A DNA stretch of 30,822 nt from UBA1724 sp051884615 (GTDB lineage: Bacteria; Verrucomicrobiota; Lentisphaeria; Oligosphaerales; Oligosphaeraceae): contig JBJEVT010000039.1 of NCBI GenBank assembly GCA_051884615.1, positions 1-30,822 of the forward strand, in the 5' to 3' direction. Position numbers and translations under genes: made by a program. The notes below the pieces were generated by a model. It did no database searches. It saw only the letters and a list, made by a program, of their open reading frames with translations, and had not been told where the DNA came from. Below, piece after piece: positions 14,099-23,350 of the stretch; the first letter of the stretch is position 1; every line of letters starts with the position of its first letter.

Positions 14099-16286
14099 AT
14101 TTCAGGAAAATGGGCAGGAAGGCCTCCCGGGAATGGAAGATTCCGTTGGTGGCCCCCAGATTGCGATGGGTTCCGGTGGGGAAGTCCGTGGTGCACACGT
14201 TCAGCTCCAGGGGTCCCTGAAGATCCAGCTGGGCAAGAGGAAGCTCCACCTCCACGCTCCAGCCGGCGCCGGTCTCCTTGACGCTGGCGGCGTATTCCGT
14301 CAGATTCCACTTGGCGTTGGTGCCCTGGCCATCCAGGATGCAGCCCGCCCGGTTGATGATCAGCTGGTAGTAGGCGGCATGGCCGCCGCCCGCCAGGAAG
14401 AACTCCACCTCGTCATCCTCCCACACCGCCTCGTCCCGTCCCCTCTGGCGGCTCACGGGGGTGTTGTCCTCCAGGAACTCCACGCCCAGATAGAGGACAT
14501 CGTGGGCCGGGTTGGTGGCCACCCGGAGGGAAACCCTTCCCGTGTCCGCGGGGTTGCCGTCGATCTGGCACAGCATGACGGCGGGCAGTCCCTGCCAGAA
14601 GGGCTTGTTCAGGTCGCCATCCACCACGGGCTTTTCCTCCCGGGTGTGGGCCACCAGATAATCCCCGTCCTTCTCCTCCCAGGGGACAACCTGGTATTCC
14701 GGCGGGAGGGGCTCCTCCACGCCAGCCACGGGCTTCAGCAGACGCAGGCACTCCTCCCGGGGAGGAATTTGCAGACCCGCCGCCAGCTCCTCCCGGGTCC
14801 AGGCGTTCTTGCCGGCGGGGGAGAGCAGGACCTGCTTCTGGACGGGCTCGCTCAGCTGGTAGGCGGGGGCGGTCAGCCCCTCGCCCTGGAAGCCGCCCAC
14901 GGCGGGGCGGGGATAGGCGTTCTGGAAGCGGAAGAGAAATTCGCCCGCCTCGTTGACGCCGGCGAACTCGGGAGCCAGATACTGCTCCACGCCGCCCTGG
15001 AAGAGATATTCCTTGCCGCACTGCATCATGGAGCGTCCCCGGCTGGCGGGCGCCTCGAAGGTCACGCTGGCGGCGGGGGTGAAGGAGCCGATGAATTCCT
15101 CCCGGGCGATGGCGTCTTTGAGCACGGGGGAGAGGGGGAAGTCCTCTCCCAGCATCAGGGTCTGGAAAGCCCGGATCTCCTGGGCCTTCACGCCGCAGCG
15201 CAGCAGGAAGGCCTCCGCCTTCCACTGGAGGGGGGCGTCGGGGACGGGGGCGAAATCCTCCAGCCGCTTCAGGGTGGTGTCCACGGCGGAGAAATACCGG
15301 GTGCTGTAGAAGGAGGTGAGCACATAGTCCCGCCGGATGATTTCCTCGGGGCAGCCCAGGATGGCCTGAAGCATCATGGCCAGGGTTCCGGTGCGGTCGG
15401 CGCCCACCACGCAATGGAAGAGGATGGGGTAGTTTTCCCGTTTGGCGAAGAGGGGGAAGAGCTGGCGATAGTTCTCCATGCCGTTGACCGTGAAGATGCC
15501 CACATACATCTGGGAGGGGATGGAGAAGTATTGGACCTTCTGGGGATCCAGATCCTGGGCCAGGGCCGGGTGTTCCCCTTCCCAGCGGAGGTCCACCACC
15601 GTCCGCAGCCGGGGCGTCTCCCCGATGACCGGGCATTCCCCGAATTCCCGGGGCTCCCCGCCCTCCGGCAGATAGGCGGTGCTGCGGTAGATCATGCCGT
15701 GGGGAAGAACCCGCCCCCCGCCGGCGGGCATGCCGCCGAATTCCCGGAGATTGCCCCGGTGCTTCCAATACAGAATCCGGGGAACGCCGGACTCCACCGT
15801 GAAATTCCGCACCGGGGACTCCTCAAGGACGCTCCCCTGGCCATCCAGGGCCTGGACCCTCCAGCCGTAGGTCTCCCCGGGACACAGGTTCTGCAAAATG
15901 GCCTCCCCCTTCTGCCGCCCCGCCTCGGCGGGAATCTCGTAGACGGCACAGGACGACGCCTCCCATTTCTCCCCGCGGCACACCAGCACACGGTAGCCGG
16001 CCAGGTCCTCCTGCGGAGCCGTGCTCTGCCAGGACAGACGCAACCCCTGGGGCAGGGAGGCCCCGGGCTTCGCCTGAAGACGCCCCACGAAGACCCGGTC
16101 CTGCCAAAGAGCCTCCAGCTGATCCAGGGGAAGACGCTCCGACAGACGCTGCAAATCCGTCAGCAGGGAGACCGTGGCACGGTTCTCCGGGGAGACCAGC
16201 TTCAGCGCCGCGGACGCCTCCACGGCACCAAACAGGAGGCACAGAAGGAGGAAGAACGTCAGAAAGGGATTGCGATGCAAGGGCAT
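14097..16286 (-). CDS. Exported tyrosine phosphatase fused to a CBM9-like domain
   Basis: The 729-residue product begins with a clear signal peptide (hydrophobic FLTFFLLLCLLFGA, then ASA). Residues about 70-175 look like a fibronectin III-type beta domain (LRLSWQSTA, GYRVLVCRG, GETYGWRVQALD). The middle is a tyrosine/dual-specificity phosphatase of the Y_phosphatase3 type: IYRSTAYLPEG, RTVVDLRWEGEH and the active loop HCVVGADRTG (291-300, catalytic C292, R298). After about 250 further residues, positions 550-729 resemble a CBM9-type module: VDGDLNKPFWQ, LYLGVEFLED and WEDDEVEFFL. CBM9-like domains bind sugars and occur at the ends of secreted glycosidases. A phosphatase with this architecture, exported, is unusual; substrate unknown. 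It is upstream of accD. Confidence 0.85.
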   Translation of the reverse strand: MPLHRNPFLTFFLLLCLLFGAVEASAALKLVSPENRATVSLLTDLQRLSERLPLDQLEALWQDRVFVGRLQAKPGASLPQGLRLSWQSTAPQEDLAGYRVLVCRGEKWEASSCAVYEIPAEAGRQKGEAILQNLCPGETYGWRVQALDGQGSVLEESPVRNFTVESGVPRILYWKHRGNLREFGGMPAGGGRVLPHGMIYRSTAYLPEGGEPREFGECPVIGETPRLRTVVDLRWEGEHPALAQDLDPQKVQYFSIPSQMYVGIFTVNGMENYRQLFPLFAKRENYPILFHCVVGADRTGTLAMMLQAILGCPEEIIRRDYVLTSFYSTRYFSAVDTTLKRLEDFAPVPDAPLQWKAEAFLLRCGVKAQEIRAFQTLMLGEDFPLSPVLKDAIAREEFIGSFTPAASVTFEAPASRGRSMMQCGKEYLFQGGVEQYLAPEFAGVNEAGEFLFRFQNAYPRPAVGGFQGEGLTAPAYQLSEPVQKQVLLSPAGKNAWTREELAAGLQIPPREECLRLLKPVAGVEEPLPPEYQVVPWEEKDGDYLVAHTREEKPVVDGDLNKPFWQGLPAVMLCQIDGNPADTGRVSLRVATNPAHDVLYLGVEFLEDNTPVSRQRGRDEAVWEDDEVEFFLAGGGHAAYYQLIINRAGCILDGQGTNAKWNLTEYAASVKETGAGWSVEVELPLAQLDLQGPLELNVCTTDFPTGTHRNLGATNGIFHSREAFLPIFLK

Positions 16287-16379
16287 GAAAGGATCTCCAG
16301 ATTTCCTCCCCGCCAGGAGTGCCGACGGAGAAACAAGGGGAAGGTGACGCCTGGGCGGCGGCCTGCGGCAATGGAGGTT

Positions 16380-16385
16380 ACTATA
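16380..16385 (-). promoter_or_regulatory. Candidate -10 element for the phosphatase gene
   Basis: TATAGT followed by AACC on the minus strand, about 94 bases before ATG 16286, in the 156-base gap after the SbcDC gene. It is a one-base variant of the recurring TATATT element. Confidence 0.4.
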
Positions 16386-16442
16386 GCCTGAAGCCTCTGG
16401 CCTTTCCCAAGGGACGGAACGGGATTCCCAAGCCCCCTCCCC

Positions 16443-19400
16443 TCACGGCTCTATCCCGGAGGCGGCGCTTCTCCCCTTCTTCTTTTTCCGCTTCTCCTCC
16501 TCCCCGGCGTTCCCCCGGAAGGTGACGCCCGGGCCCTTCACCCGGCCCATGCCGCCCGCATTGGAGACCACCAGCTGGGTCTCGATGCGTTCCTTCAGCT
16601 TGTCCACATGGCTGATGATGCCCACCAGCTTCCGGGAGGAGGAGCCAGCGTCGCCGCCCAGCCCCATGAGGAGTTCCACTGCACTGTCCAGCGCCTGGTC
16701 GTCCAGGGTTCCGAAGCCCTCGTCCAGCAGGACATTTCCCAGACGTGCCTTCTGGCTGACGGCGCTCATCTCCGCCAATCCCAGGGCCAGGGCCAGGCTC
16801 ACCTCGAAGGATTCGCCCCCGGAGAGATTGCGCACCGTGCGGCGCACGTCGCCCCGGTGGTGGTCGATGACATCCAGGGAGAGGGGGTCGTTCCCGTTCG
16901 CCACCAGGGTGAAATGCTCCTTCAAGGCTCTGGGCCTGTGCTGATTGGCGAAATGGAGGAGATTCCGGAAGGTATACCCCTGGGCGATGCGGGCAAAGGT
17001 GTCCCCCTCGTTTTTCCCCAGATGCTCCTGGAGGATGTCCCAGTAGCGCCACTCCTTTTTCTTCTCCTCCAACTCCTCCTGGAGGAGCTTCTTCCTGCGT
17101 CGGTTCTCTTCATCGTTCTTCAGGGCGTGTTCCACATCCCCCATCTCATTCTGGAGCTGCTTCTCCTCCGTCTCCAGGGCCTCCAGCTTCTCCTGGTTCT
17201 CCTGGCGACTCAGCCCCTCCGGCAAGTTCCGCTGGCAGCTTTCCTTGGTCTTCTGACAGTCCTGACAACGTGTCTCTGCCTTAACACAACGTTCCTGAAT
17301 CTCCCCGTTCTCATTCTCCAGGGCATTGAGCTTCTCCGAAGGGAGATACATCGCCTGGTAGGCCGCCTCGTCCGCAATGCCAACACTCCTCAATTTCTCC
17401 TCGAAAGCCTGCCGAGCCTTCTTTTCCTCCGGTTCCCGCTCCTCCGTCAACTGACGTACCTCCTGTTCCCACCCCGCCTTCGTCTGCTCCAGCTCGCCCG
17501 TGATCCTGCTGAGGTCCGTCTTCGCCTTTTCACACTTGCGCCGCGCCGCATCTCGACGCTTCTCGTTCTTCTCCTCCTCCGCCGCCAAATCCGGCTCCTT
17601 CACCAAACCCAGACGTTGTTGACGATACTCCTTCATCTTCGTCTCGGCTTCCTGCCACTCCTTCCGCTTCTTCTGCTCACTATCCTGCAAATTCGATAGC
17701 GCCGTCAGGGCACGCGTCTCCTCCAGTTCAAATTTCTTCTTGGCGCCATCCCGCTCCTTCAAGACGTCCTGGGCATTTTTGAAGTTCTTCTGACGCATCG
17801 AAAGCTCCCGGGGCAGGGAACCATGATCCGTCCATTCCACCTGCAATCTCTTCCGGAACTCCGCCTTCAAGTCCTCCGCTTCCTGGGACACCTTCTGCTG
17901 GCGACTGCTCCACTTCTGCTCCTTTTCCGACAACTCGTTCCGGAGGCGTTCCTCCTCCTTCCGACCATGCTTCTCCTCGGTTTCCCACTTGGTCCCCTGA
18001 ACCTCCAGGTCAGTCTTCTCCTTGTCCAGGGCCTCCTTTTTCTCCTTCCACGTCTTCCAACGTTCCAGGCGCTGCTCAATGGATGTCAGCTCCGCCGCCA
18101 CATCCTTGTCTCTGTTTTCCCCCTGGCAATAGGGATGCACCCGAGAACCGCAGAGGGGGCACTCCTCCCCCTCCCGGAGGGCATGGCGACGTTCCGTCAG
18201 GGCATCCACCCGGAACGCCTGGTCCCTGGCCTTCTGCCACTCCTCCTCCGTCTTCCCCTGAAGGATTTCCTCACGCTTCTGATTCAGCGCCTCCTCACGC
18301 TTCCGGAGGTCGGCCGACTTCACCTGCAACGCCTTCCTCTCTTGCGCCAGCTTCTTTTGAGAACGGCGGCTCTTCTCCAACTCCTCCCGGGCCGACTCCA
18401 CTTCTTTCCTCAAATTCTCAGCCTCCTTCTCCTGGTCCACCAAGGCCTTCCGCCGGGCTTCCCACGCCCCCGCCAGAGCCTCCAGTTCCCCGTCCCGGGC
18501 ATGACTCTTCACATACTCCTCGGCTTGAGCGGCCTTCTTCTGATCCTTCTCCCAATCTGCCGTGAGCTTGTCCAAGGCGGCTTGCGCCTTTTTCCTTTCC
18601 CCCTCCCGGGCAGAAACCTCCCGGGAAAGACTCTCCACCGTCTCTTCCTGCTTCTGGCAGAGGGCCTCCCATTCCCCTGCCTTCTGCAACGCCGTCTTCC
18701 GCTGGTTGCACTGCTTCTCTGTCTCCTCCCGATGATTCCGGGCTTCCTCCTGACGCTTCTCAGCCTCCGTCGCCTTCTTCTCCTGTTGCGCCTTCTGCGC
18801 CTGCAACCTTGCCAAACGGGAAGCAACATCCTCCCGCTGTTCCTTCGCCCTCTTCCATTCCTGGCAACTCTCCTGGCACAAGGCCGCCTTCTTCCCCGCT
18901 TCCCAACGCTTTTTCTTCTCCTGGAACCCCTCCTGCGCCTCCTGGGCATCCTTCAGCGCCTTCTGGGCCTCCTCCAGCGCCTTCTCGGCCTCCTCCAGAG
19001 CCTGGAACCCCCGTTCCCGACGCTGGGCGATCTCTTTCTCCTGGTTCAAAGCAACCTGCTTTCGCTTCAACTCCTGCTGCTTGTCCTCCTTTTCCTTGCG
19101 CTCTTCGTCGGGGAGGAGAGCAATCCCGTCGTTTTCCCCCTGGCATCGTTCGTAGTCCCCCTTCGCCCCCTGCCACCTCTGGTACACTTCCTTCCCGATT
19201 TTTTGGTAGACCTCCGTGCCGGTAATGGCGGTCAGGATGGGAACCCGCTCCCCCTCGCCGGCCTTCAGAAAAGCGTCAAACCTCCCCTGGGCCAGAAGCA
19301 CGCACCGCATGAACTGATCGGCGGAAAGGCCAATGAGTTCCTCCACCTTCTTCTTCACCTCCAATGACTTGTCCGTCATGGACACCCCATTGCGGAACAA

Positions 19401-21032
19401 TTCCCGCTGCACTACTCCAAAAGGCTTTGCCGCGCCCGAGCGTTGAGTGCGGGCATGGGAGAAGCGCACCCGGTATTCCTCCTCCTTCCCCTCTTCCGTC
19501 AAGGAAAAGGTGAGTTCCACCACCATTTCCCTGGCCCCGTCGCTCATGACGGGATCCCACTCCGGTCCAATGGCCTTCCCCTTCCCCTCCTCCAGCCGGG
19601 GCGTGGTGCCGTAGAGGGCCAGGCAGATGGCGTCCATCAAACTGGATTTGCCGGCGCCGGTGGGGCCGGTGATCAGGAAGATGCCCGAGGAATAGGCGGG
19701 ATCCGTGAAATCGATGGCGGTCTCCCCGTAGAGGGAGTTGATGTTCTTGCAATAAAGCCGACGGAAGCGGAGAATCCCCTTGGCCGCCGACGGGCTCTTC
19801 TCCTGGCTCAGGCTGGGATCCAGCACCTGGCTCTCCGCTTGATCGTAACGCTCCACCAACGCCTCCCGCAAGGCAGAGTCGGAAAATTTCCCCTTCTCCT
19901 CCATATAAGTCATAAATACTTGTCTTGGAGTGAGTTGTGAAAGATTGCCCGAGTATTCCTCCCAAAAACTCTCCCCCAGGGTTCCGGCCTGCGGGTCGCG
20001 CACCTCGCCCCGGAGCAGAGAAAGTTTGCTCATGCAATATTTCTGTTGGAGGTCCACCAGCCAATGGGGCGGGGGAGCGGATTCCGTGCAGATCACCTTC
20101 ACCCAGATTTCCCGGTTTTTTGCCTTGAGGGCATCCATCTGGCGTTCCAGTTCCTCCGTGGTGCCCTGGAGCACCCGCATTTCCTGGAAACATTCGAACG
20201 GCAGTTCCACCGTCCGGGGGCGGGAGAGATTCTCCGTGTCCAGGATGGAGTATTCCGGTGCCCAGGGGTTTTCCCGGATGTTCATGGGGAGGAGGGCGCC
20301 GGCATAGCGCCAGTTTTCGTGGCCCGCCACGCTTTGAGGCCGGTGAATATGCCCCAGGGCGATGTAGTCGAAGCGGGGGAACAGCGTCAGATCCACTCCC
20401 TCCAGGTTTCCCACCGGGGCGTCGCTCCTGGTGCCGAAGTTGCTTCCGTGGGCGTAGAGGTGTCCCATGGCCAGGATGGGGAGAGGGCGCCCATTCCTCC
20501 GTTTTTCCGCCAGGGAATAGAGCTTCCGGTAGTGCTCCACCACGCCCTGGGCACGGGCGTTGGATTTCTCCTTCTCTCCCTCCCCCTCCCGCACGACACT
20601 CCGCACATCCCCCGTCCTGAGAAAGGGTGCCGCACAGACAATGGCCGCCTCCTCTTCTGCCCCGTTCCGCAGGGAAATCAGCTCCTTCTCTAAATTCTCC
20701 GCCTCCACGGAGGCGATGACATGGACCTGGAACTGCCGAAGCAGCTCCTGGGGAGCTTTCAGGAAGGAGGGGCTGTCGTGATTGCCGGCGATGATCACCA
20801 CCTGGCGGCACCCCGCCCTGTGCAGCTCCACCAGCAGATTGTAATAGAGCTTCTGAGACTGAGCGGAGGGGCTTCCGGTGTCGAAGATGTCCCCGGTGAA
20901 GAGGGCAGCCTCCACGGAATGCTCTTTCACCGCCTCCACCAGACAGGCGAAGACCCGCTCCAACTCCTTGTTCCGATCATGCCCCTCCAAAGAGGCCCCC
21001 AGATGCACATCACCCACATGCAGCAGCTTCAT
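16443..21032 (-). CDS. sbcDC: Single-chain SbcD-SbcC nuclease-ATPase fusion
   Basis: One uninterrupted frame encodes both subunits of the SbcCD (Mre11-Rad50) DNA-end and hairpin nuclease. Residues 1-400 are SbcD: GDVHLG (D8, H10), GDIFD (D48), GNHD (84-86), GHLYAHG and GHIHRP, the full Mn-phosphoesterase set. SbcC starts near residue 420 with the Walker A loop GPTGAGKSS (456-464). Two long charged coiled-coil arms follow, with the zinc-hook CPLC (C958-x-x-C961) almost exactly midway. The second ATPase half carries LSGGES (1403-1408) and Walker B VLLDEGFGTLD (D1437-E1438). Total 1529 residues, about the sum of separate SbcD and SbcC. AGAGGAG 6 bases upstream fixes ATG 21032. All motifs look intact, so the enzyme should be active. 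It lies 299 bases after the phosphofructokinase gene. Confidence 0.95.
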   Translation of the reverse strand: MKLLHVGDVHLGASLEGHDRNKELERVFACLVEAVKEHSVEAALFTGDIFDTGSPSAQSQKLYYNLLVELHRAGCRQVVIIAGNHDSPSFLKAPQELLRQFQVHVIASVEAENLEKELISLRNGAEEEAAIVCAAPFLRTGDVRSVVREGEGEKEKSNARAQGVVEHYRKLYSLAEKRRNGRPLPILAMGHLYAHGSNFGTRSDAPVGNLEGVDLTLFPRFDYIALGHIHRPQSVAGHENWRYAGALLPMNIRENPWAPEYSILDTENLSRPRTVELPFECFQEMRVLQGTTEELERQMDALKAKNREIWVKVICTESAPPPHWLVDLQQKYCMSKLSLLRGEVRDPQAGTLGESFWEEYSGNLSQLTPRQVFMTYMEEKGKFSDSALREALVERYDQAESQVLDPSLSQEKSPSAAKGILRFRRLYCKNINSLYGETAIDFTDPAYSSGIFLITGPTGAGKSSLMDAICLALYGTTPRLEEGKGKAIGPEWDPVMSDGAREMVVELTFSLTEEGKEEEYRVRFSHARTQRSGAAKPFGVVQRELFRNGVSMTDKSLEVKKKVEELIGLSADQFMRCVLLAQGRFDAFLKAGEGERVPILTAITGTEVYQKIGKEVYQRWQGAKGDYERCQGENDGIALLPDEERKEKEDKQQELKRKQVALNQEKEIAQRRERGFQALEEAEKALEEAQKALKDAQEAQEGFQEKKKRWEAGKKAALCQESCQEWKRAKEQREDVASRLARLQAQKAQQEKKATEAEKRQEEARNHREETEKQCNQRKTALQKAGEWEALCQKQEETVESLSREVSAREGERKKAQAALDKLTADWEKDQKKAAQAEEYVKSHARDGELEALAGAWEARRKALVDQEKEAENLRKEVESAREELEKSRRSQKKLAQERKALQVKSADLRKREEALNQKREEILQGKTEEEWQKARDQAFRVDALTERRHALREGEECPLCGSRVHPYCQGENRDKDVAAELTSIEQRLERWKTWKEKKEALDKEKTDLEVQGTKWETEEKHGRKEEERLRNELSEKEQKWSSRQQKVSQEAEDLKAEFRKRLQVEWTDHGSLPRELSMRQKNFKNAQDVLKERDGAKKKFELEETRALTALSNLQDSEQKKRKEWQEAETKMKEYRQQRLGLVKEPDLAAEEEKNEKRRDAARRKCEKAKTDLSRITGELEQTKAGWEQEVRQLTEEREPEEKKARQAFEEKLRSVGIADEAAYQAMYLPSEKLNALENENGEIQERCVKAETRCQDCQKTKESCQRNLPEGLSRQENQEKLEALETEEKQLQNEMGDVEHALKNDEENRRRKKLLQEELEEKKKEWRYWDILQEHLGKNEGDTFARIAQGYTFRNLLHFANQHRPRALKEHFTLVANGNDPLSLDVIDHHRGDVRRTVRNLSGGESFEVSLALALGLAEMSAVSQKARLGNVLLDEGFGTLDDQALDSAVELLMGLGGDAGSSSRKLVGIISHVDKLKERIETQLVVSNAGGMGRVKGPGVTFRGNAGEEEKRKKKKGRSAASGIEP

Positions 21033-21202
21033 ACCACACTCCTCTCGTTGTGACGGAGACGACGTTTCCACCCCCGCCATGGCTTGTTCTCACCGATCAC
21101 GCCGGAACCCCCGTCCTCTCTTCCCTGCCTCTAGCGGAAGACGCCCGGCAAACCGTCCCCCGCCTCCTTTCCCTCCCGGAGACAACACCCCCCTTGGGAT
21201 GC

Positions 21203-21242
21203 GACAAAGGGAGCCCGCCTTCTCCCGGTGGCTCCCTTTGTC
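21203..21242. repeat. 13-bp perfect inverted repeat between pfp and sbcDC
   Basis: GACAAAGGGAGCC (21203-21215) and GGCTCCCTTTGTC (21230-21242) pair perfectly around 14 bases. It lies downstream of the phosphofructokinase stop and upstream of sbcDC on the minus strand. There is no U tract on either strand, so it is a structural terminator candidate or an attenuator. Confidence 0.5.
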
Positions 21243-21271
21243 TCTATTCCCCGCAAACACGGGGAGCGCCG

Positions 21272-21308
21272 CCCTCGCCTCCCGCCCCGGGGCGCCCCGG
21301 AGCGAGGG
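21272..21308. terminator. GC-rich hairpin just after the phosphofructokinase stop
   Basis: CCCTCGC (21272-21278) pairs with GCGAGGG (21302-21308), with further TCC/GGA pairs and a GGGGCGCCCC palindrome inside. It begins 24 bases past the minus-strand stop at 21332. There is no U tract. Confidence 0.35.
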
Positions 21309-21331
21309 GGAAAGCGGCGTCCGACGTCGTC

Positions 21332-22987
21332 CTAGAGATGCTCCAGGGCGAGGGTCTGGGTGGGCAGATCGCAGACCTCGGCGGGGCCGAAGTACTGGAT
21401 GGGTCCGGGATAGCGGAACTCCACGCCCTTGGCCCAGGCGTCCCGGTTCTCCACCAGGGTCTGGAAGGGCTTGCCCTCCAAATCCACCAGGGCCTTCCGG
21501 ATCACGGGCACATCCTTGCCATGGCGATGCTCCATGTTCATCATCATGGTGAGGGGGATGCCGCCGGCCACCCACTGGTCAATGGGCTTGGAGATGTTCC
21601 GGCAGGAGGACATGTAGCCGGTCTTGCCCGCCGCGATGAGGGCGCTGGCGGTGTAGCCCAGGGAGTAGCAGTAGTTGGCGTCGAAGTTGGAGGGGGCGGC
21701 GCAGCGGCCCTCGTATCCGAAGAAGTGGCACTGGCTGGAGAACTTCAGCTTCTTGGGCTCGGTGGCGTTCAGGGCGCGGATGTTGGCGTCGATCATCTCC
21801 GCCAGCATCTTCTCCGTCTCGATCTTGGAGACCTGGACGTTGCCGTGGGGGTCCCGGTCGCCCACCAGCTGGGCCTTGATGGCGGCGGGCAGGGGCTGGA
21901 AGGCCTCCTTGTGGGCGGGGGTGAGACGCTCCTCCACGAAGGACACCTTCGCCTCCAGATCCGGCAGCGCGTCGAAGGCGGCCTGGTTCTTGGCCAGCAG
22001 GTCGTTGAGCTCGGCGATCAGGGTCTGAATCTCCGGGATGAACTCGATGAGACCCTCGGGAATCAGCACCACGCCAAAGTTCAGGGAACGACGGGCCCGC
22101 TCCACCACAATCTCCGTCAACTGGTCCACAATCTGCTTCAGGGACAGCTTCCGGGCGGCAACCTCCTCGGAGACGATGCAGGCCTGGGGATGGGTCTGCA
22201 GGGCGCACTCCAGGGCGATATGGGAGGCGGAACGGCCCATGAGCTTGATGAAATGCCAGTACTTCCGGGCGCTGTTGGCATCCCGCATGATGTTGCCGAT
22301 GAGCTCGGAGTAGACCTTGGTGGCGGTGTCAAAGCCGAAGGAGACCTCGATCCACTTGTTCTTCAGGTCGCCGTCAATGGTCTTGGGGCAGCCGATGACC
22401 TGGATGCCCGCCTTCTGGGCCACCAGATACTGGGCCAGGGTGCAGGCGTTGGTGTTGGAGTCGTCGCCGCCGATGATCACGATGGCGGTGATGCCATGGC
22501 GCTTGCAGGTCTCCATGACCTTCTGGAACTGCTCCTCCGTCTCCAGCTTGGTGCGGCCGCTGCAGATCATGTCGAAGCCGCCGGTGTTCCGGTAGCTGTC
22601 GATGATCTCGTCGGTGAGAAGCATGGACTTGTCGTCGATGAGACCGGAGGGGCCGCCCAGGAATCCGAAGAGCTGGTTCTGGGCGTTGAGCTTCTTCAGG
22701 CCGTCATAGAGACCGGCGATGACATTGTGGCCGCCGGGAGCCTGGCCGCCGGAAAGGATCACGCCAGCACGGATGGGAGCCGTCTCCCGGGGGCTCCCGG
22801 GGACAAAGTCGATGGCGGGCAGGCCATAGGTGTCCGGGAAGAGCTTCTGGATGGCCTCCTGATCCGCCACGGAGTGGGTGGGTTCGCCAAGCTGGGCCTG
22901 GGCAAAAGGTCCATTCTCCGCCAGGATCTTGGGGAGACGGGGCTGATAGGCGGCGCGGGCTTTCTGGAGGGGGGAGATTTCAGGCAT
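21332..22987 (-). CDS. pfp: Pyrophosphate-dependent 6-phosphofructokinase, long type
   Basis: This 551-residue enzyme interconverts fructose 6-phosphate and fructose 1,6-bisphosphate using PPi, allowing reversible glycolysis. The length and the N-terminal segment before GVILSGGQAPGGHNV match the long PPi-PFK clade known from spirochaetes, chlamydiae and plants. The donor determinant is GGDD (173-176, D175-D176), where ATP enzymes have GGDG, and PKTIDGD (201-207) supplies K202 and the catalytic aspartate D205. GRSASHIALECALQ and the substrate-side segments are intact. ATG 22987 is preferred because AAGGA lies 6 bases upstream; ATG 23020 would add 11 residues and has its purine run only 2 bases away. 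It is a separate transcription unit with its own -10. Confidence 0.94.
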   Translation of the reverse strand: MPEISPLQKARAAYQPRLPKILAENGPFAQAQLGEPTHSVADQEAIQKLFPDTYGLPAIDFVPGSPRETAPIRAGVILSGGQAPGGHNVIAGLYDGLKKLNAQNQLFGFLGGPSGLIDDKSMLLTDEIIDSYRNTGGFDMICSGRTKLETEEQFQKVMETCKRHGITAIVIIGGDDSNTNACTLAQYLVAQKAGIQVIGCPKTIDGDLKNKWIEVSFGFDTATKVYSELIGNIMRDANSARKYWHFIKLMGRSASHIALECALQTHPQACIVSEEVAARKLSLKQIVDQLTEIVVERARRSLNFGVVLIPEGLIEFIPEIQTLIAELNDLLAKNQAAFDALPDLEAKVSFVEERLTPAHKEAFQPLPAAIKAQLVGDRDPHGNVQVSKIETEKMLAEMIDANIRALNATEPKKLKFSSQCHFFGYEGRCAAPSNFDANYCYSLGYTASALIAAGKTGYMSSCRNISKPIDQWVAGGIPLTMMMNMEHRHGKDVPVIRKALVDLEGKPFQTLVENRDAWAKGVEFRYPGPIQYFGPAEVCDLPTQTLALEHL

Positions 22988-23104
22988 GAGTGTCCTTGTT
23001 CGTACCGTGGGAATGACCATGACCCCTGAAGCCGGGGAAGACGCCGCCTAAACAAATAAGACGGCCTTCCCAGGGAGGGACTTTGGGAGGAAAAAACGCC
23101 GGTT

Positions 23105-23110
23105 AATATA
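23105..23110 (-). promoter_or_regulatory. Candidate -10 element for pfp
   Basis: TATATT followed by AACC on the minus strand, 118 bases upstream of ATG 22987. It is the same element as before rplU, where AACG follows. The -35 region is weak. Confidence 0.5.
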
Positions 23111-23229
23111 GCCCCTGCCCCACGGCCTTCCCCCACGGAAAGACACTCCCCCACAATGCCGACACCCCTTGCCGGAAAACCACATCGGCGAAACAGCCAG
23201 GACACGAACGCCCCCGCCTTCCCCTTCCG

Positions 23230-23350
23230 TGTTGAAGCGGCAGCGCCGACCTGTCCTCCGGGGTGGGCCGCAGGCGCCTCTGTGTCATCCGTGTTGAAGC
23301 CGCAGCGCCCCTGTGTCATCCGGGGTGGGCCGCAGGCACCGTCACGACCG
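23230..23350 (+). repeat. 31-bp alternating repeat array 1 (four units)
   Basis: Three consecutive units of exactly 31 bases start at 23230, 23261 and 23292, with a shortened fourth at 23323. Two core types alternate: X (TGTTGAAGCGGCAGCGCC) and Y (GGGTGGGCCGCAGGCGCC). Each is followed by a linker of the GACCTGTCCTCCG or CTGTGTCATCCG kind. Order X-Y-X-Y. No coding frame is preserved, since 31 is not a multiple of three. An 11-base tandem GGAATGGGCAT lies just after the array. Confidence 0.9.

Noticed and set aside
13185..16391. 1068-codon plus-strand open frame opposite accD and the phosphatase
   Set aside because: The opposite strand encodes AccD and a motif-bearing phosphatase; this frame has shadow composition (Gly/His/Leu/Gln-rich).
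17823..19367. 514-codon leucine-rich plus-strand frame
   Set aside because: It is the reverse of the SbcC coiled-coil region, whose Glu/Lys/Gln codons read as Leu/Phe on the other strand.
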